A program made the translations under genes and the position numbers. From Paenirhizobium naphthalenivorans (GTDB lineage Bacteria; Pseudomonadota; Alphaproteobacteria; Rhizobiales; Rhizobiaceae): DNA of 64,000 bases. The DNA lies in the NCBI RefSeq assembly GCF_007992095.1, contig NZ_BJZP01000006.1, positions 124,001-188,000 on the forward strand. Reading direction: 5' to 3'. Each line of letters opens with the position of its first letter. The first letter of the stretch is position 1. Below are positions 35,740-45,087 of this stretch, piece by piece. A model generated the notes under the pieces. The model worked only from the letters and a program-made list of their open reading frames with translations, was not told where the DNA came from and did not search any database.

Positions 35740-38126
35740 ATCCGTTCCTGTTCTTCTTGCGGGGCCGTGCAGTTGTGCTCGCGCAGCAACGACCGCAGAT
35801 ATTGGGGAGAAAGCGGCTGGCGATCCGCCACCACGCCAAAGGGAGCCAGCGCGTCATTGACGGCGTTGATCACCGCACCGATCGCTCCCATCACGCCGCC
35901 CTCGGCCATGCCCTTGATGCCGGCGGGCGTGCGCTTGTTCGGCGTGTGATGGTGCAGGATCTCGAAATTCGGCGTTTCGCAGGCCGTGGCCACGAGATAT
36001 TCCGCGAATGTCGCCGACAGGTTCTGCCCGTTCTCGTCGTAGACGACCTCCTCCAGCAGCGCACCACTCAGGCCCATGGCGATCGCGCCTTGTTGCTGGC
36101 CGCGCACGACGATCGGATTGATGACGGTGCCGCAATCCTCCGAAACCACGTAGCGGGCGATGCTGAGCGCGCCGGTGGCGATATCGACCTCCACTTCGCA
36201 GGCATGGGACGAATTGGAATAAGTCATCGGCGGCGGGTCATAGGTCAGCGAGAAATCGAGCCCCGGCGCCACCCCTTCGGGCAAGGTCGTGGGATCGAGA
36301 TAGGCGGTCCTGGCGATATCGGCGAGCGACAGCCCGGTCGCGTTCCACTCGCCGTTGATCAGGCGCTCGACCTGCCCGTCGAGCAGGCGCATCTCCTGCG
36401 CTGAATTGAGACCAAGCTTGTGGGCGGCGATTCGTAACACCTGTTCGCGGGCCTTCCGCGCGCAGAGATACAGCGAGCCGCCACCCGCCGTAGCGCCGCG
36501 CGCGCCGCGGCTTCCCATGCCATAGGGGGCCACATCGGTATTGCCGATCTGGATCCTGACGCAGGACGGGTCCACCCCAAGACCCTCGGCCACGGCCTGA
36601 GACATCGCCGTCTCATAGCCCTGTCCCGTCGCACCGAGCCCGACCGAAGCATTGACCACCCCGCTCGGCTCGATCCGTACCCATGCCGCCTCGTGCCCCG
36701 AGCCGGCAATGCCGGTCGACTTGTAGAAAGCCGATCCATAGGTCGTGGATTCCACCACGGTACAAAGCCCGAGCCCGATATACCGCCCTTCGGCGCGCAG
36801 GGCCTGCTGGCGCTTGCGGAAAGCCTCATAGTCGATAGCTTCGACCACGCTTTCGAGCGTCTCCGCCGGCGTGATGTCTTCCAGCACTTCACCGGTCGCC
36901 ATGCGATAGGGCAGATCGTCGGACCGCAGCATATTGACTCGCCGCACCTCCAGCGGATCAAGGTCCAACTGGCGGGCAATGGCGTCGATTGTCCCATCCA
37001 TCACCCAACTGGTGATCGCCATCGGCGCCCGCATCGGCCCGTTGCCGCATTTGTTCGTGAGCGCTATCTTCACCTCGAAGGCATAGTCCTCGATCAGGTA
37101 AGGGCCGGTCAGGATCATTGCGACGACGCGCGACATATAATTGGCCGGATAGAAGCAGTAGGCGCCGAAATCCTCGGTGAGATCGAGTTCGAGCCCGAGG
37201 ATCCGCCCGTCCGGGGCGACGGAGGTGCGGGTGCGGCACAGGTTCTCCCGCGCATGGCTTGCCGCCATCAGGTTTTCCGTGCGGTCCTCGCGCCAGCGCA
37301 CCGGGCGATTGAGTTGGCGCGCGAGCGCGGCAACGGTCAGTTCCTCGCGATAGAGCGCGATCTTCTGGCCAAATCCGCCGCCCACGTCGGGCGAAATGAC
37401 CGTAACCTGGCTTTCCGACAGCCCAAGCCGCCCGGACAGTTGGCTCCTGAGCGGATGCGGCACCTGGTTGCCGATATGGAAGGTCAAGTGTTCGCGTCCC
37501 GCGTCCCATACGGCGGCGCAGCCGCGCGTCTCCATCGGTACGTGGGTCTGGCGATGCTGGTAGAAGGAAGCCTCTACCACGGCATGAGCTTCGCCACGGC
37601 GCTGAGCGACGTTTCCTGCGGAAAATGTCTGGTGCGAAACGAGGTTCGACGGCAACGTCTCGTCGACAAGCGCCGCATCCGGCGCGAAGGCGCCTTCCAG
37701 CGAGGTGATCGCCGGTAGCACCTCGTATTCGACCTCGACCAGTTCGATCGCATCCTCCGCGACATAACGGTCTTGCGCCACCACGACAGCTACCGGATCA
37801 CCGTGAAACCGCACCTTGTCGATCGGCAAGGTCGCTATTTCGGTCGGATGAAGCCCTTCGATCGGCGGCGCCAGTCGCAGGCGGTTGGTCCATTTGTCGA
37901 GGTCCTCGCCGGTGAAGACACCGGTAACGCCGGGCAGTGCCCGCGCCGCATCCGCCGAAACACTCAGGATGCGGGCATGGGCATGCGGCGACCTGACGAA
38001 ACAGGCATGCAACACGCCCGGCACGACGATGTCGTCCAGATAACGCCCCTGTCCGGTGATGAGGCGCTTGTCCTCTTTTCGCGCCAACGGCTTGCCGATG
38101 TAATGGAAGTCATTGCTCTCGCTCAC
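35736..38126 (-). CDS. Molybdenum hydroxylase large subunit (CoxL/xanthine dehydrogenase family) with divergent active-site loop
   Basis: 796-residue molybdopterin-binding subunit. Seen: YIGKPLARKEDKRLITGQGRYLDD (residues 9-32, split family start), VGGGFGQKIALYREE at 248-262, GGATAG-like RGATAGGGSLY at 543-553, and the catalytic Glu742 in GMAEGGVMGAIG. The loop that reads AYxCSFR in form I CO dehydrogenase and AYRGAGR in form II enzymes here reads KCGNGPMR (359-366), so it is neither. Start GTG 38126 follows GGGAGGA and overlaps the 2Fe-2S subunit stop. The substrate is therefore probably not CO; an N-heterocycle, aldehyde or other carbonyl compound is possible. Confidence 0.88.
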   Translation of the reverse strand: MSESNDFHYIGKPLARKEDKRLITGQGRYLDDIVVPGVLHACFVRSPHAHARILSVSADAARALPGVTGVFTGEDLDKWTNRLRLAPPIEGLHPTEIATLPIDKVRFHGDPVAVVVAQDRYVAEDAIELVEVEYEVLPAITSLEGAFAPDAALVDETLPSNLVSHQTFSAGNVAQRRGEAHAVVEASFYQHRQTHVPMETRGCAAVWDAGREHLTFHIGNQVPHPLRSQLSGRLGLSESQVTVISPDVGGGFGQKIALYREELTVAALARQLNRPVRWREDRTENLMAASHARENLCRTRTSVAPDGRILGLELDLTEDFGAYCFYPANYMSRVVAMILTGPYLIEDYAFEVKIALTNKCGNGPMRAPMAITSWVMDGTIDAIARQLDLDPLEVRRVNMLRSDDLPYRMATGEVLEDITPAETLESVVEAIDYEAFRKRQQALRAEGRYIGLGLCTVVESTTYGSAFYKSTGIAGSGHEAAWVRIEPSGVVNASVGLGATGQGYETAMSQAVAEGLGVDPSCVRIQIGNTDVAPYGMGSRGARGATAGGGSLYLCARKAREQVLRIAAHKLGLNSAQEMRLLDGQVERLINGEWNATGLSLADIARTAYLDPTTLPEGVAPGLDFSLTYDPPPMTYSNSSHACEVEVDIATGALSIARYVVSEDCGTVINPIVVRGQQQGAIAMGLSGALLEEVVYDENGQNLSATFAEYLVATACETPNFEILHHHTPNKRTPAGIKGMAEGGVMGAIGAVINAVNDALAPFGVVADRQPLSPQYLRSLLREHNCTAPQEEQERI

Positions 38127-38605
38127 GACCGGTCCTCCCGCATCGCCGCCGCCGCTTTCATGACGGCGGCAACGATGTTCTGGTAACCCGTGCAGCGGCA
38201 GAGATTGCCCGAAAGAACATCGCGCACCTCCTCCTCTGTGGGATCGGGCGTATCGCGCAGAAAGGCCTCGAAGGTCATGACGACGCCCGGCGTGCAGAAG
38301 CCGCATTGCAGTCCGTGTTCCTCGTGCATGGCCTGCTGCAGCGGGCTCAGGCCTATTCCACCCACCGCCTCGATCGTCGTGATCTCGTGCCCTTCCATCT
38401 GGACGGCATAGGTCAGGCAGGCCCGTGCCGGCTGGTCGTCTATCAGGACGGTGCAAGCCCCGCAGACTCCATGCTCGCAGCCGACATGCGTTCCAGTCAG
38501 GCCGAAATCCTCACGCAGAACGTCGGCGAGCAGTTTGCGCGGTTCCACCATCGCCTCGCGGGTTTCGCCGTTTACGGTCAGATATATCAATCGGGCGTCG
38601 CTCAT
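38123..38605 (-). CDS. Molybdenum hydroxylase 2Fe-2S subunit (CoxS-like)
   Basis: 160-residue electron-transfer subunit with two 2Fe-2S clusters. Seen: plant-type ferredoxin ligands C43, C48, C51 and C63 (GCEHGVCGAC, RACL), and the helical-domain ligands C101, C104, C136 and C138 (CGFCTPG, NLCRCTG). All eight Cys are present. Overlaps both neighbours (ATGA with the FAD subunit, GTGA with the large subunit), giving M-S-L order. Confidence 0.93.
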   Translation of the reverse strand: MSDARLIYLTVNGETREAMVEPRKLLADVLREDFGLTGTHVGCEHGVCGACTVLIDDQPARACLTYAVQMEGHEITTIEAVGGIGLSPLQQAMHEEHGLQCGFCTPGVVMTFEAFLRDTPDPTEEEVRDVLSGNLCRCTGYQNIVAAVMKAAAAMREDRS

Positions 38606-39480
38606 GCTGTCTCTCCACGTGCCCGCGCCAGCGCCGCCGCCAGCGCCTTTTCCATGAGCGATGCGGCCACTTCCCGGCGAAAAACCGCCGGGATCGACAC
38701 GCTGTCCTCAGGGGAGAGGGATTGCGCAGCGAAGGTGGAAACGCCGGCGATCCACTTTTCGGTTGGTATCGCCCCGGCTTCTGCCACCGCCGACACATCA
38801 AGCCGTAGCGGCACGGAGCCGACGCCGCCAAACGCCATCTCCAGAGATGCCAGCCTGTGGTCGCTGTCCAACAGCAGCGTCACCGCAACTGCGACTATGG
38901 CGAAATCGCCACGCCGACGGCTGAAAAGCTCGAAGGCCCAACCCGAATTCGCCGCCAAGCGGGGAAAGCGGACAGAGGTAACCATCTCGCCATCCCGGAC
39001 ATCGACCGTCATCACGGACCGGAAAAAATCGGCGGCATCGATCTCGCGCTGTCCGGCAAGCCCGCGTACCACGATCTTGGCCCCGCCCAGAACCGCGATC
39101 AGCGGCAATTGCGCGGCGGGATCCGCATGAACCAGACTGCCCCCCAGCGTGCCGCGCTGGCGGATCGCATAGTGCCCGATCGTCGCCGCTGCGGCAGCCA
39201 GCAAAGGATGAACCCGGCGGACTTCCAGTGCTGTCGCCACCCGCTGATGCCGGGTTAGCGCACCGATTTCCAGCACACCGTCCGAGACACGTATGAAGTC
39301 GAGCTCCACGAGGTCGTTCAGGTCGACCAGATGCTCTGGCCGGGCGAGCCGCATGTTCAGCATCGGGCCAAGGCTCTGCCCACCCGCGATTGGCTTGGCA
39401 TGGTCGCCGTACCGCGCGAGCAGGCCAAGCGCCGCCTCCAGAGTTTGCGGTCGATGGTAGTCGAATGACGCCGGTTTCAT
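38602..39480 (-). CDS. Molybdenum hydroxylase FAD-binding subunit (CoxM-like)
   Basis: 292-residue FAD subunit. Seen: MKPASFDYHRPQTLEAAL, the FAD-binding AGGQSLGPMLNMRLARP near residue 33, and TLGGSLVHADPAAQLP near 115, the two flavin signatures of the family; a C-terminal CO_deh_flav_C domain follows. It is the first hydroxylase gene, 4 bp after the ABC ATPase gene, so enzyme and importer share one transcript. Confidence 0.92.
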   Translation of the reverse strand: MKPASFDYHRPQTLEAALGLLARYGDHAKPIAGGQSLGPMLNMRLARPEHLVDLNDLVELDFIRVSDGVLEIGALTRHQRVATALEVRRVHPLLAAAAATIGHYAIRQRGTLGGSLVHADPAAQLPLIAVLGGAKIVVRGLAGQREIDAADFFRSVMTVDVRDGEMVTSVRFPRLAANSGWAFELFSRRRGDFAIVAVAVTLLLDSDHRLASLEMAFGGVGSVPLRLDVSAVAEAGAIPTEKWIAGVSTFAAQSLSPEDSVSIPAVFRREVAASLMEKALAAALARARGETA

Positions 39481-39484
39481 CCCG

Positions 39485-40582
39485 CTATCCGATCAGGCTC
39501 ATCTCGCTGTCGGCGTCGAAGACGTGCAATCTGCTCGTATTCGCCGACAGCTTGATCTGGTCGCCATAGTTGTGACGCAGGTCCTTGTTGATCCGGAAGA
39601 ACAGCTCCTCGCCCTCAACCTTCAGGCCGAGGAACTGGTCGGAGCCGACCGGAAGCACCGAGGTCACCGTGCCGGCGATCACTTCACCAGCCGCAGGCTC
39701 GGCGCGCTCATCAACGTCTTCCGCACGAATGCCAAGCTTCACCTTGCGACCGTCGCAATTCAAAAGCTCCTTGCTACGCTCGGGCGCGATATCGAGCCGC
39801 GTTTCCCCGCGCACGAATGTCACCTTGTCGCCCTTCACGCTCAGCACGCCATCAAGATAATTGATCGGCGGATTGCCGAGGAACGACGCGACGAAGGTGT
39901 TTGCCGGATGTTCATAGATTTCGTCCGGTGTGCCGATCTGCTGCACGCGCCCGTTCCGCATCACCACGATTCGGTCCGCGAGCGTAAGCGCCTCCGCCTG
40001 GTCATGGGTGACGTAGACGAAGGTGGTCTGCATGCTGCGGTGCAGTTCCTTGATCTCGGCGCGCATGGAAATGCGCAGCGCCGCATCCAGGTTCGACAGC
40101 GGTTCATCCATGAGGAAAACCGCCGGCTTGCGCACCATCGCGCGTCCAAGCGCGACGCGCTGCCGCTGTCCGCCGGAAAGCTGGCTCGGTCGCCGATCGA
40201 GCAAATGGGTGATCTCCAGCCGCTGCGCCGCGTCACGCACCCGACGGTCGATGTCGTCCTTCGGGTGTTTGCGCATCAATAGGCCGAAAGCGATGTTCTC
40301 GTAGACCGTCTTGTGCGGGTAGAGCGCGTAGCTCTGGAACACCATCGCCACGTCGCGATGATGCGGTGGTGTGTAGTTCACCGTCTCCTCGTCGAAGAAG
40401 AGGTTGCCTTCGGTGACTTCTTCAAGTCCGGCGATCATGTTGAGGGTCGTCGACTTGCCGCAACCGGAAGGGCCGAGCAGGACGACGAACTCCTTGTCCT
40501 TGATCTCGAGATTGAGATTCTCGAGCGCGACAAACCCGTTCGGATAGCGCTTGGATGCGTTTTCAAAAAGAATGCGGGCCAC
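39485..40582 (-). CDS. ABC transporter ATP-binding protein, CUT1/UgpC-MsmK type
   Basis: 365-residue ATPase. Seen: Walker [10 protein letters not shown] near 40, Q-loop, signature [15 protein letters not shown], Walker [17 protein letters not shown], and a C-terminal TOBE/MalK-like regulatory domain (LGIRAEDV). It pairs with the two permeases upstream and a binding protein. CUT1 systems carry sugars, glycerol phosphate, polyols and some other solutes. Its close joining to molybdenum hydroxylase genes suggests that it imports that enzyme's substrate or a precursor. Confidence 0.92.
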   Translation of the reverse strand: MARILFENASKRYPNGFVALENLNLEIKDKEFVVLLGPSGCGKSTTLNMIAGLEEVTEGNLFFDEETVNYTPPHHRDVAMVFQSYALYPHKTVYENIAFGLLMRKHPKDDIDRRVRDAAQRLEITHLLDRRPSQLSGGQRQRVALGRAMVRKPAVFLMDEPLSNLDAALRISMRAEIKELHRSMQTTFVYVTHDQAEALTLADRIVVMRNGRVQQIGTPDEIYEHPANTFVASFLGNPPINYLDGVLSVKGDKVTFVRGETRLDIAPERSKELLNCDGRKVKLGIRAEDVDERAEPAAGEVIAGTVTSVLPVGSDQFLGLKVEGEELFFRINKDLRHNYGDQIKLSANTSRLHVFDADSEMSLIG

Positions 40583-40596
40583 TGGCGAACTCCCTG

Positions 40597-41574
40597 TTAA
40601 CCCTTCACCGCGCCGGCTGTCAGGCCGGAGACGATGTAGCGTTCGAAGATGATAGCGACGATCACCGGCGGCACGATCGCGAGAAGACCCGCCGCGTTGA
40701 TGAATGAGAAGCTGATGGTGAAGTCGGACGTGAATGATGCCAGGACGATCGGCAGCGTCTGGGACTGCGCCGTCTGGGTGAACATCAGCGCCAGAAGGAA
40801 CTCGTTCCAGCTGGTCAGGAAGGCAAACAGGATCACGGCGACCAGCGAAGGAAGGGCGAGTGGCAAATACACTTTGGTCATCGCCTGGAAACGCGAGCAG
40901 CCGTCGACGCGCGCCGCCTTGTCCAGCTCATCCGGAAGCCCCTCGAAGTACTGGATCAGGATGAACACCGTGAACGGCACGGTGATTGCCAGATAGGTGA
41001 CGACGAGCGACATTATGTTGTCGAGCAGGCCGAGATTCTTGATGACCAGGAAGAACGGCACGACCAGCGCGATATCGGGAATTACCCGCGTCGTCAGAAT
41101 GAAATAGACAGACCCGGATCGTCCCAGGAAGCGGATCTTCGCCATGGCATAGGCCGCAGGAACGCCGACCAGCAGATTCATGATGACCACCAAGGTCGCC
41201 ACAACAAAGCTGTTGAGCATGGCCGGCAACAGGTTGCGCGCCGTCGAGGGAATATAGTTGCCCGAGGCAGGATCCTGCTTGTTGCGGGTCTCATAAGTCA
41301 CCTCCTCGGCGCCAGCCGAGAAGATCGCCCTGAAGTTCTTCAGCGTCGGCTGGTCGGGCAGCCAATGCGGAGGCACAGACACGATCTCGGCCTCGGTCTG
41401 AAGTGAAGAGGATACGAGCCAGCCGACAGGCGCCAGGACGACGAACAGGATGACCAGCGAACCGAGCAGGATAACGCCGCGATGCAACCATCTGAAGATC
41501 TCGCCGCGCCGCTTGTAGTCGATGCCGCTCGGCCGGACCGGCTTGCTGGCAGGATTTTGCTGAATGGTTCCCAT
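40597..41574 (-). CDS. ABC transporter permease, MalG/UgpE type
   Basis: 325-residue membrane permease with six helices. Seen: the EAA loop FEGLPDELDKAARVDGCSRFQAM split around 220-240, a large periplasmic loop near 65-120 and a C-terminal IVSGLTAGAVKG typical of MalG-like proteins. The periplasmic insertion includes EVTYETRNKQDPASGNYIP. It starts 1 bp after the stop of the partner permease and lies 14 bp before the ATPase gene. Confidence 0.9.
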   Translation of the reverse strand: MGTIQQNPASKPVRPSGIDYKRRGEIFRWLHRGVILLGSLVILFVVLAPVGWLVSSSLQTEAEIVSVPPHWLPDQPTLKNFRAIFSAGAEEVTYETRNKQDPASGNYIPSTARNLLPAMLNSFVVATLVVIMNLLVGVPAAYAMAKIRFLGRSGSVYFILTTRVIPDIALVVPFFLVIKNLGLLDNIMSLVVTYLAITVPFTVFILIQYFEGLPDELDKAARVDGCSRFQAMTKVYLPLALPSLVAVILFAFLTSWNEFLLALMFTQTAQSQTLPIVLASFTSDFTISFSFINAAGLLAIVPPVIVAIIFERYIVSGLTAGAVKG

Positions 41575-41575
41575 G

Positions 41576-42490
41576 CTAGACGCTCCTGCCGAGGGTTCTG
41601 ATGATGAAATAGGCGAGCGCGAACGTCACCAGCGCCAGCAGGTAGGACATCGCGGCGCCCGTGCCGAAGGACAGGTTGCGGAATGTCTGGACGTAGATCT
41701 CCCAGGACAGGACATGCGACGCCGTGCCCGGGCCGCCTTCGGTCAGAATGAAGAAGAGATCGAAGTGCCGGATCGCCATCATCGTCTCGTAGATCATGAC
41801 GAGCATGAACCCGGTCCGCATCGAGGGAAGCGTCACATGGATGAAGCGCTGCCACAATGGTGCGCCATCGACGCGGGCGGCTTGGTAGAGGTCCTGCGGA
41901 ATGGATTTCAGCGACACCAGCAGCAGGATCGTCGCCAGCGGCACTTCCTTCCAGACGAAGGCATTGGCAATCAGCGGCAGGGTCTTGTGCTGGTCGCCGA
42001 GCCAGATCATGTACTTGTCGATAAAATCCAGCTGATAAAGCAGGCCGTTGAGAGCGCCGTAGCCGGAATCGTAGATCCATTTCCACATCAGCGCGTCGGC
42101 GACATAGGGAATAGCCCACGGGATCAGCAGCACCGTGCTGACCAGCCTGCGGCCTCGGAAGGTCTCGTTCAGCAGCAGAGCAGCCAGAAGCGCCAGCACC
42201 GTGATGGCCGTCACCGAGATGACGGTGAAGGATACCGTGCGCAATACGGCGGTCCAGAACAAATCGTCGCCGAAGAGTTCCAGATAGTTGTCGAACCAGA
42301 CAAAGGGCGTGCGATTGGGACGGGTCAGCTTGATCTGAAAGAAGCTGAGATAGAACGAGTATGCGATCGGGAAGACTGCGACGAGCCCGAGAACGGCCAT
42401 GACCGGTGCTATGAAGAGATACGCCGTGCGTTCCTCATAGCCGAAATGCCGTCGCAAGCTTGTGGCCATTCCCGCTGTTGTCTTCATCAT
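41576..42490 (-). CDS. ABC transporter permease, MalF/UgpA type
   Basis: 304-residue membrane permease with six helices. Seen: YLFIAPVMAVLGLVAVFPIAYSF (residues about 23-45) as first helix, the EAA loop SIPQDLYQAARVDGAPLWQRF, and C-terminal YFIIRTLGRSV. Start is taken as ATG 42490, with a second Met next to it; a longer reading to 42511 lacks a ribosome binding site. A 220-bp gap separates it from the binding-protein gene. Confidence 0.88.
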   Translation of the reverse strand: MMKTTAGMATSLRRHFGYEERTAYLFIAPVMAVLGLVAVFPIAYSFYLSFFQIKLTRPNRTPFVWFDNYLELFGDDLFWTAVLRTVSFTVISVTAITVLALLAALLLNETFRGRRLVSTVLLIPWAIPYVADALMWKWIYDSGYGALNGLLYQLDFIDKYMIWLGDQHKTLPLIANAFVWKEVPLATILLLVSLKSIPQDLYQAARVDGAPLWQRFIHVTLPSMRTGFMLVMIYETMMAIRHFDLFFILTEGGPGTASHVLSWEIYVQTFRNLSFGTGAAMSYLLALVTFALAYFIIRTLGRSV

Positions 42491-42710
42491 GATCCGGAGA
42501 TCCCCCGTCAACTTACGGCCGCGAACAGATGGCCGAGTTCGATTTCACGCGCCCGCAGAAGGCACGCGATACGTCTGATAAAATCCAATGAGTTCGACCC
42601 TTTGCCCGCCTGGCGGGATAATGCGTCGCTCGCGGCATCGAAGACCGGCAACCGCCGGCCGAGCTGAAGTGAGCGGCCCGTCCTCGTCACGGGCCACTCC
42701 GGTCCGCCCC

Positions 42711-44039
42711 TTAAGATTGAGACTTAAGGTCGTCCCATTCCTCGCCCGCTTTCTTCAGGGCATCCGCGGGAGTGGCATTGCCAAGGATCGCCGACTGCCA
42801 TGCCGCGCCGTTGACTTCGCTCCAGTCGCCGAACCAGGGCGTAATGACGTCCTTCTTCTGGGCCAGAGTCTGCTGCTTCTGGATCATCTCCACGTCGCCA
42901 TACTTGTTGTAGGCGGCGCGCACATCGGCGTCCTCGAACAACGGCTTGACGCCGAAACCGGAGCCGAGGTCGAGGAAAAGCAGCTTCTGGAACATGTACT
43001 GGCCGTTCGCCTTGCCACCGAACCACTCGATCAGCTTGGCTGCATTGTCGGAGCGCGCCTTGTCGGCGGCAGCCTGCGCGGACATGCCGTGGAAGCGCAT
43101 CCAGCCGACCGTCGCATGCGAGCCGTTGGCGCCCATCGGCATCAACGCCTGTTTTGCGCGGCCGGCGATCTGCGACTGGCCAGGGTCATTCAGCATCGCA
43201 AGGCGATACTTCGGCAGCATCGCAAAGGCGTGATTGCCGGCGGCGAAGGCCTTCAGCCCATTGAGTTCGCCGGTTTCGACGCAACCCGGCGAAACGATCT
43301 TGTGCTTGCTGACGGCATCGACGACCCACTGGAGGGCGGAAAGGGCCCCGCCCTTCTCCTCCTGCATGATCGAATCTCCCTTGTCGTCGGTGAAACGGCC
43401 GCCATGCGAGAAGACCATCGCCGACATGAACTCGATCAGCCAGCTTTCCTTGGCCATGGCGAGCATCATCGGGAATTCGGCAATACCCTTTTCCTTCATC
43501 ACCAGCGCCTGCTCGACGAGCTCGTCCCAACTTGCGGGAGGAGCCGAGAAACCGGCGGCGGAGAGCTTTTCCGCATCGTAGATGAAGCCCATATAGTCGG
43601 TATAATAGGTGAGGCCGTACTGCTCACCCTTGTAGGTCATGGAGTCGGTGCAGAAGGCCTCCGCATCGCTGTTATAGGCCATCAGGTTGTCGTAGGCGTT
43701 GATCGGAGCGATCCACTTGGCTTCCGCCCATTCCGGCAGCCAGGCGTCGGATACCCACAGGACGTCCATCGGCGCGGCGCCGACGAACTTGGTGACCATC
43801 GCGTCGCGATACTGTGCCCAGGGCGCATTCGCGTAGTCGACAGTCAGACCGCTGGCCTTTTCGAAAGCGGCGATGTGGCTCTTCACCAGATCCACTGCCG
43901 CCGACCATGTTTGGTAGTTGATCGAATTGCCTGCGGCAAACGCGCCCATGCCCGGCAACGCCAGCGCAGCGCCTCCGGCCAGGGCCGAAGTCTTGAGAAA
44001 CTCGCGCCGTCCGATCGCGCGTCCAAACCCAGTTTTCAT
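42711..44039 (-). CDS. ABC transporter substrate-binding protein, CUT1 family
   Basis: 442-residue extracellular solute-binding protein family 1. The N-terminus has a Tat-type signal: GRREFLKTSALAGGAALALPG, with twin Arg before a hydrophobic stretch. Seen downstream: NYQTWSAAVDLVKSHIAAFEK, WLPEWAEAKWIAPI and GRFTDDKG-type features of type I sugar-binding proteins. It is the first gene of the ten-gene unit ending at 33046 and is preceded by a TetR-type palindrome 100 bp upstream. Ligand unknown. Confidence 0.88.
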   Translation of the reverse strand: MKTGFGRAIGRREFLKTSALAGGAALALPGMGAFAAGNSINYQTWSAAVDLVKSHIAAFEKASGLTVDYANAPWAQYRDAMVTKFVGAAPMDVLWVSDAWLPEWAEAKWIAPINAYDNLMAYNSDAEAFCTDSMTYKGEQYGLTYYTDYMGFIYDAEKLSAAGFSAPPASWDELVEQALVMKEKGIAEFPMMLAMAKESWLIEFMSAMVFSHGGRFTDDKGDSIMQEEKGGALSALQWVVDAVSKHKIVSPGCVETGELNGLKAFAAGNHAFAMLPKYRLAMLNDPGQSQIAGRAKQALMPMGANGSHATVGWMRFHGMSAQAAADKARSDNAAKLIEWFGGKANGQYMFQKLLFLDLGSGFGVKPLFEDADVRAAYNKYGDVEMIQKQQTLAQKKDVITPWFGDWSEVNGAAWQSAILGNATPADALKKAGEEWDDLKSQS

Positions 44040-44139
44040 CCGTGTCTTCCCCTTTTTATATCGAAACCGCGCCTGCCACCGCCCAGAACCGTGGAGGCAT
44101 TTCCAATCTCGATAAAAAAGCTAACAGCGATTTAGTTTG

Positions 44140-44153
44140 TCGTCAATTGACGA
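44140..44153. promoter_or_regulatory. Putative TetR operator upstream of the ABC/hydroxylase unit
   Basis: TCGTCAATTGACGA, perfect 14-bp palindrome (16 bp with flanking G and C), 100 bp upstream of the binding-protein start. On the minus strand the TTGACG within it forms a consensus-like -35 box with TAGCTT 17 bp further on, so a bound repressor would block the promoter. The same palindrome recurs at 44993. Confidence 0.7.
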
Positions 44154-44213
44154 CTTTCGTTTAAGTCACGGCTTTCCAGAGGGCGTTTCACACAACCAAA
44201 ACCAGGTCCAAAT

Positions 44214-44903
44214 TCACTCGAACTGCGCGACCATGGCGTCAAAGCCGCTGAGAAACGAACGGACATGCATGTCGACGACCTGAGCCTGCGGTGTGGTCAG
44301 GCTCGCGCGGTAAATATGGCGACGGATGCCGTAGTGCGAGAGCGCGCCGTGGATGGTCCAGCCGATTTCATGGATCGCCTCCGGTTCCATGCCGAGCCGA
44401 ATGCCGCGCTCGCGCGCTGTTTCGGTGACGATCGTCTCCGTCAGCTTGGTGATGATCGAGGAGATATAGTTCGGCGCCATATCGGCTTCGGCGAGCGAAG
44501 AGTAGAGGAAAAGCCGCAGCCACCGTCGTCCGAGCACCGTATCGAGGTAATCATTGTAGAAATCGTTGAGGCGATCACGCATTGGCCGAGAGCGATCACT
44601 CAGTTCGGCGAACCAGACTGCCTGGAAAGGTCCCAGGATTGCGGTGTCATAGACCTCCCTCAGCAGATCTTCCTTTGTCGGGAAAAAGCGGTAGAGCAGC
44701 CGTTGCGAGATACCGCATTCGGCCGCGAGTGCCCGCGTTTGCGCCGTCAGACCGTATTCGGCAAACAGTTCGGTCGCCTTTTCCAGGATCTGCGCGCGCC
44801 GCTCGGCATAGGGCATGCGCTTTTCCTTCTTCTTGCCCTTGGCCACGCCTGTCTGTCCCGCGCCGGTTTGACTTCCTCGCAAATTGGTGGATTTCGCCTT
44901 CAA
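44214..44903 (-). CDS. TetR family regulator of the ABC/hydroxylase unit
   Basis: 229-residue repressor. Seen: a basic N-terminal tail (AKGKKKEKRMPYAERRAQ) and TetR HTH (LEKATELFAEYGLTAQTRAL, CGISQRLLYRFFPTKEDLL), then a helical ligand domain. The longest reading begins with TTG 44903 after GAGCGAGG; an internal ATG at 44816 (MPYAER) is the alternative start. It lies between the two copies of the TCGTCAATTGACGA palindrome, which makes it the likely binder and implies autoregulation. Confidence 0.85.
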   Translation of the reverse strand: MKAKSTNLRGSQTGAGQTGVAKGKKKEKRMPYAERRAQILEKATELFAEYGLTAQTRALAAECGISQRLLYRFFPTKEDLLREVYDTAILGPFQAVWFAELSDRSRPMRDRLNDFYNDYLDTVLGRRWLRLFLYSSLAEADMAPNYISSIITKLTETIVTETARERGIRLGMEPEAIHEIGWTIHGALSHYGIRRHIYRASLTTPQAQVVDMHVRSFLSGFDAMVAQFE

Positions 44904-44992
44904 GTTATCCTCGCTCCCGACGTCAAGCGCCTTTAGGTCCTTGTCGACTCATATCATCGAACCGCCTCCAACTATCAATACAGCACAATATG

Positions 44993-45006
44993 TCGTCAAT
45001 TGACGA
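44993..45006. promoter_or_regulatory. Second putative TetR operator, between TetR and NIPSNAP genes
   Basis: TCGTCAATTGACGA, identical to the site at 44140. It lies in the divergent region between the TetR gene (start 44903) and the NIPSNAP gene (start 45088). On the minus strand TTGACG is followed after 17 bp by GATAGT, a plausible TetR promoter; on the plus strand TTGACG is followed by weaker CATGCT. Confidence 0.7.
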
Positions 45007-45087
45007 ACTAATGTGCGATGTGCATGCTGCCGTCATTGGAGCCGGTATCGCCGGACGTTCAAGTGACAATCGTTGAGGGAAGTCCAG

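Noticed and set aside
35736-39480. Calling the M-S-L genes a CO dehydrogenase
   Set aside because: The large subunit has neither the form I nor the form II loop motif, and no other CO-specific accessory genes (CoxD, CoxE, CoxF) are present.
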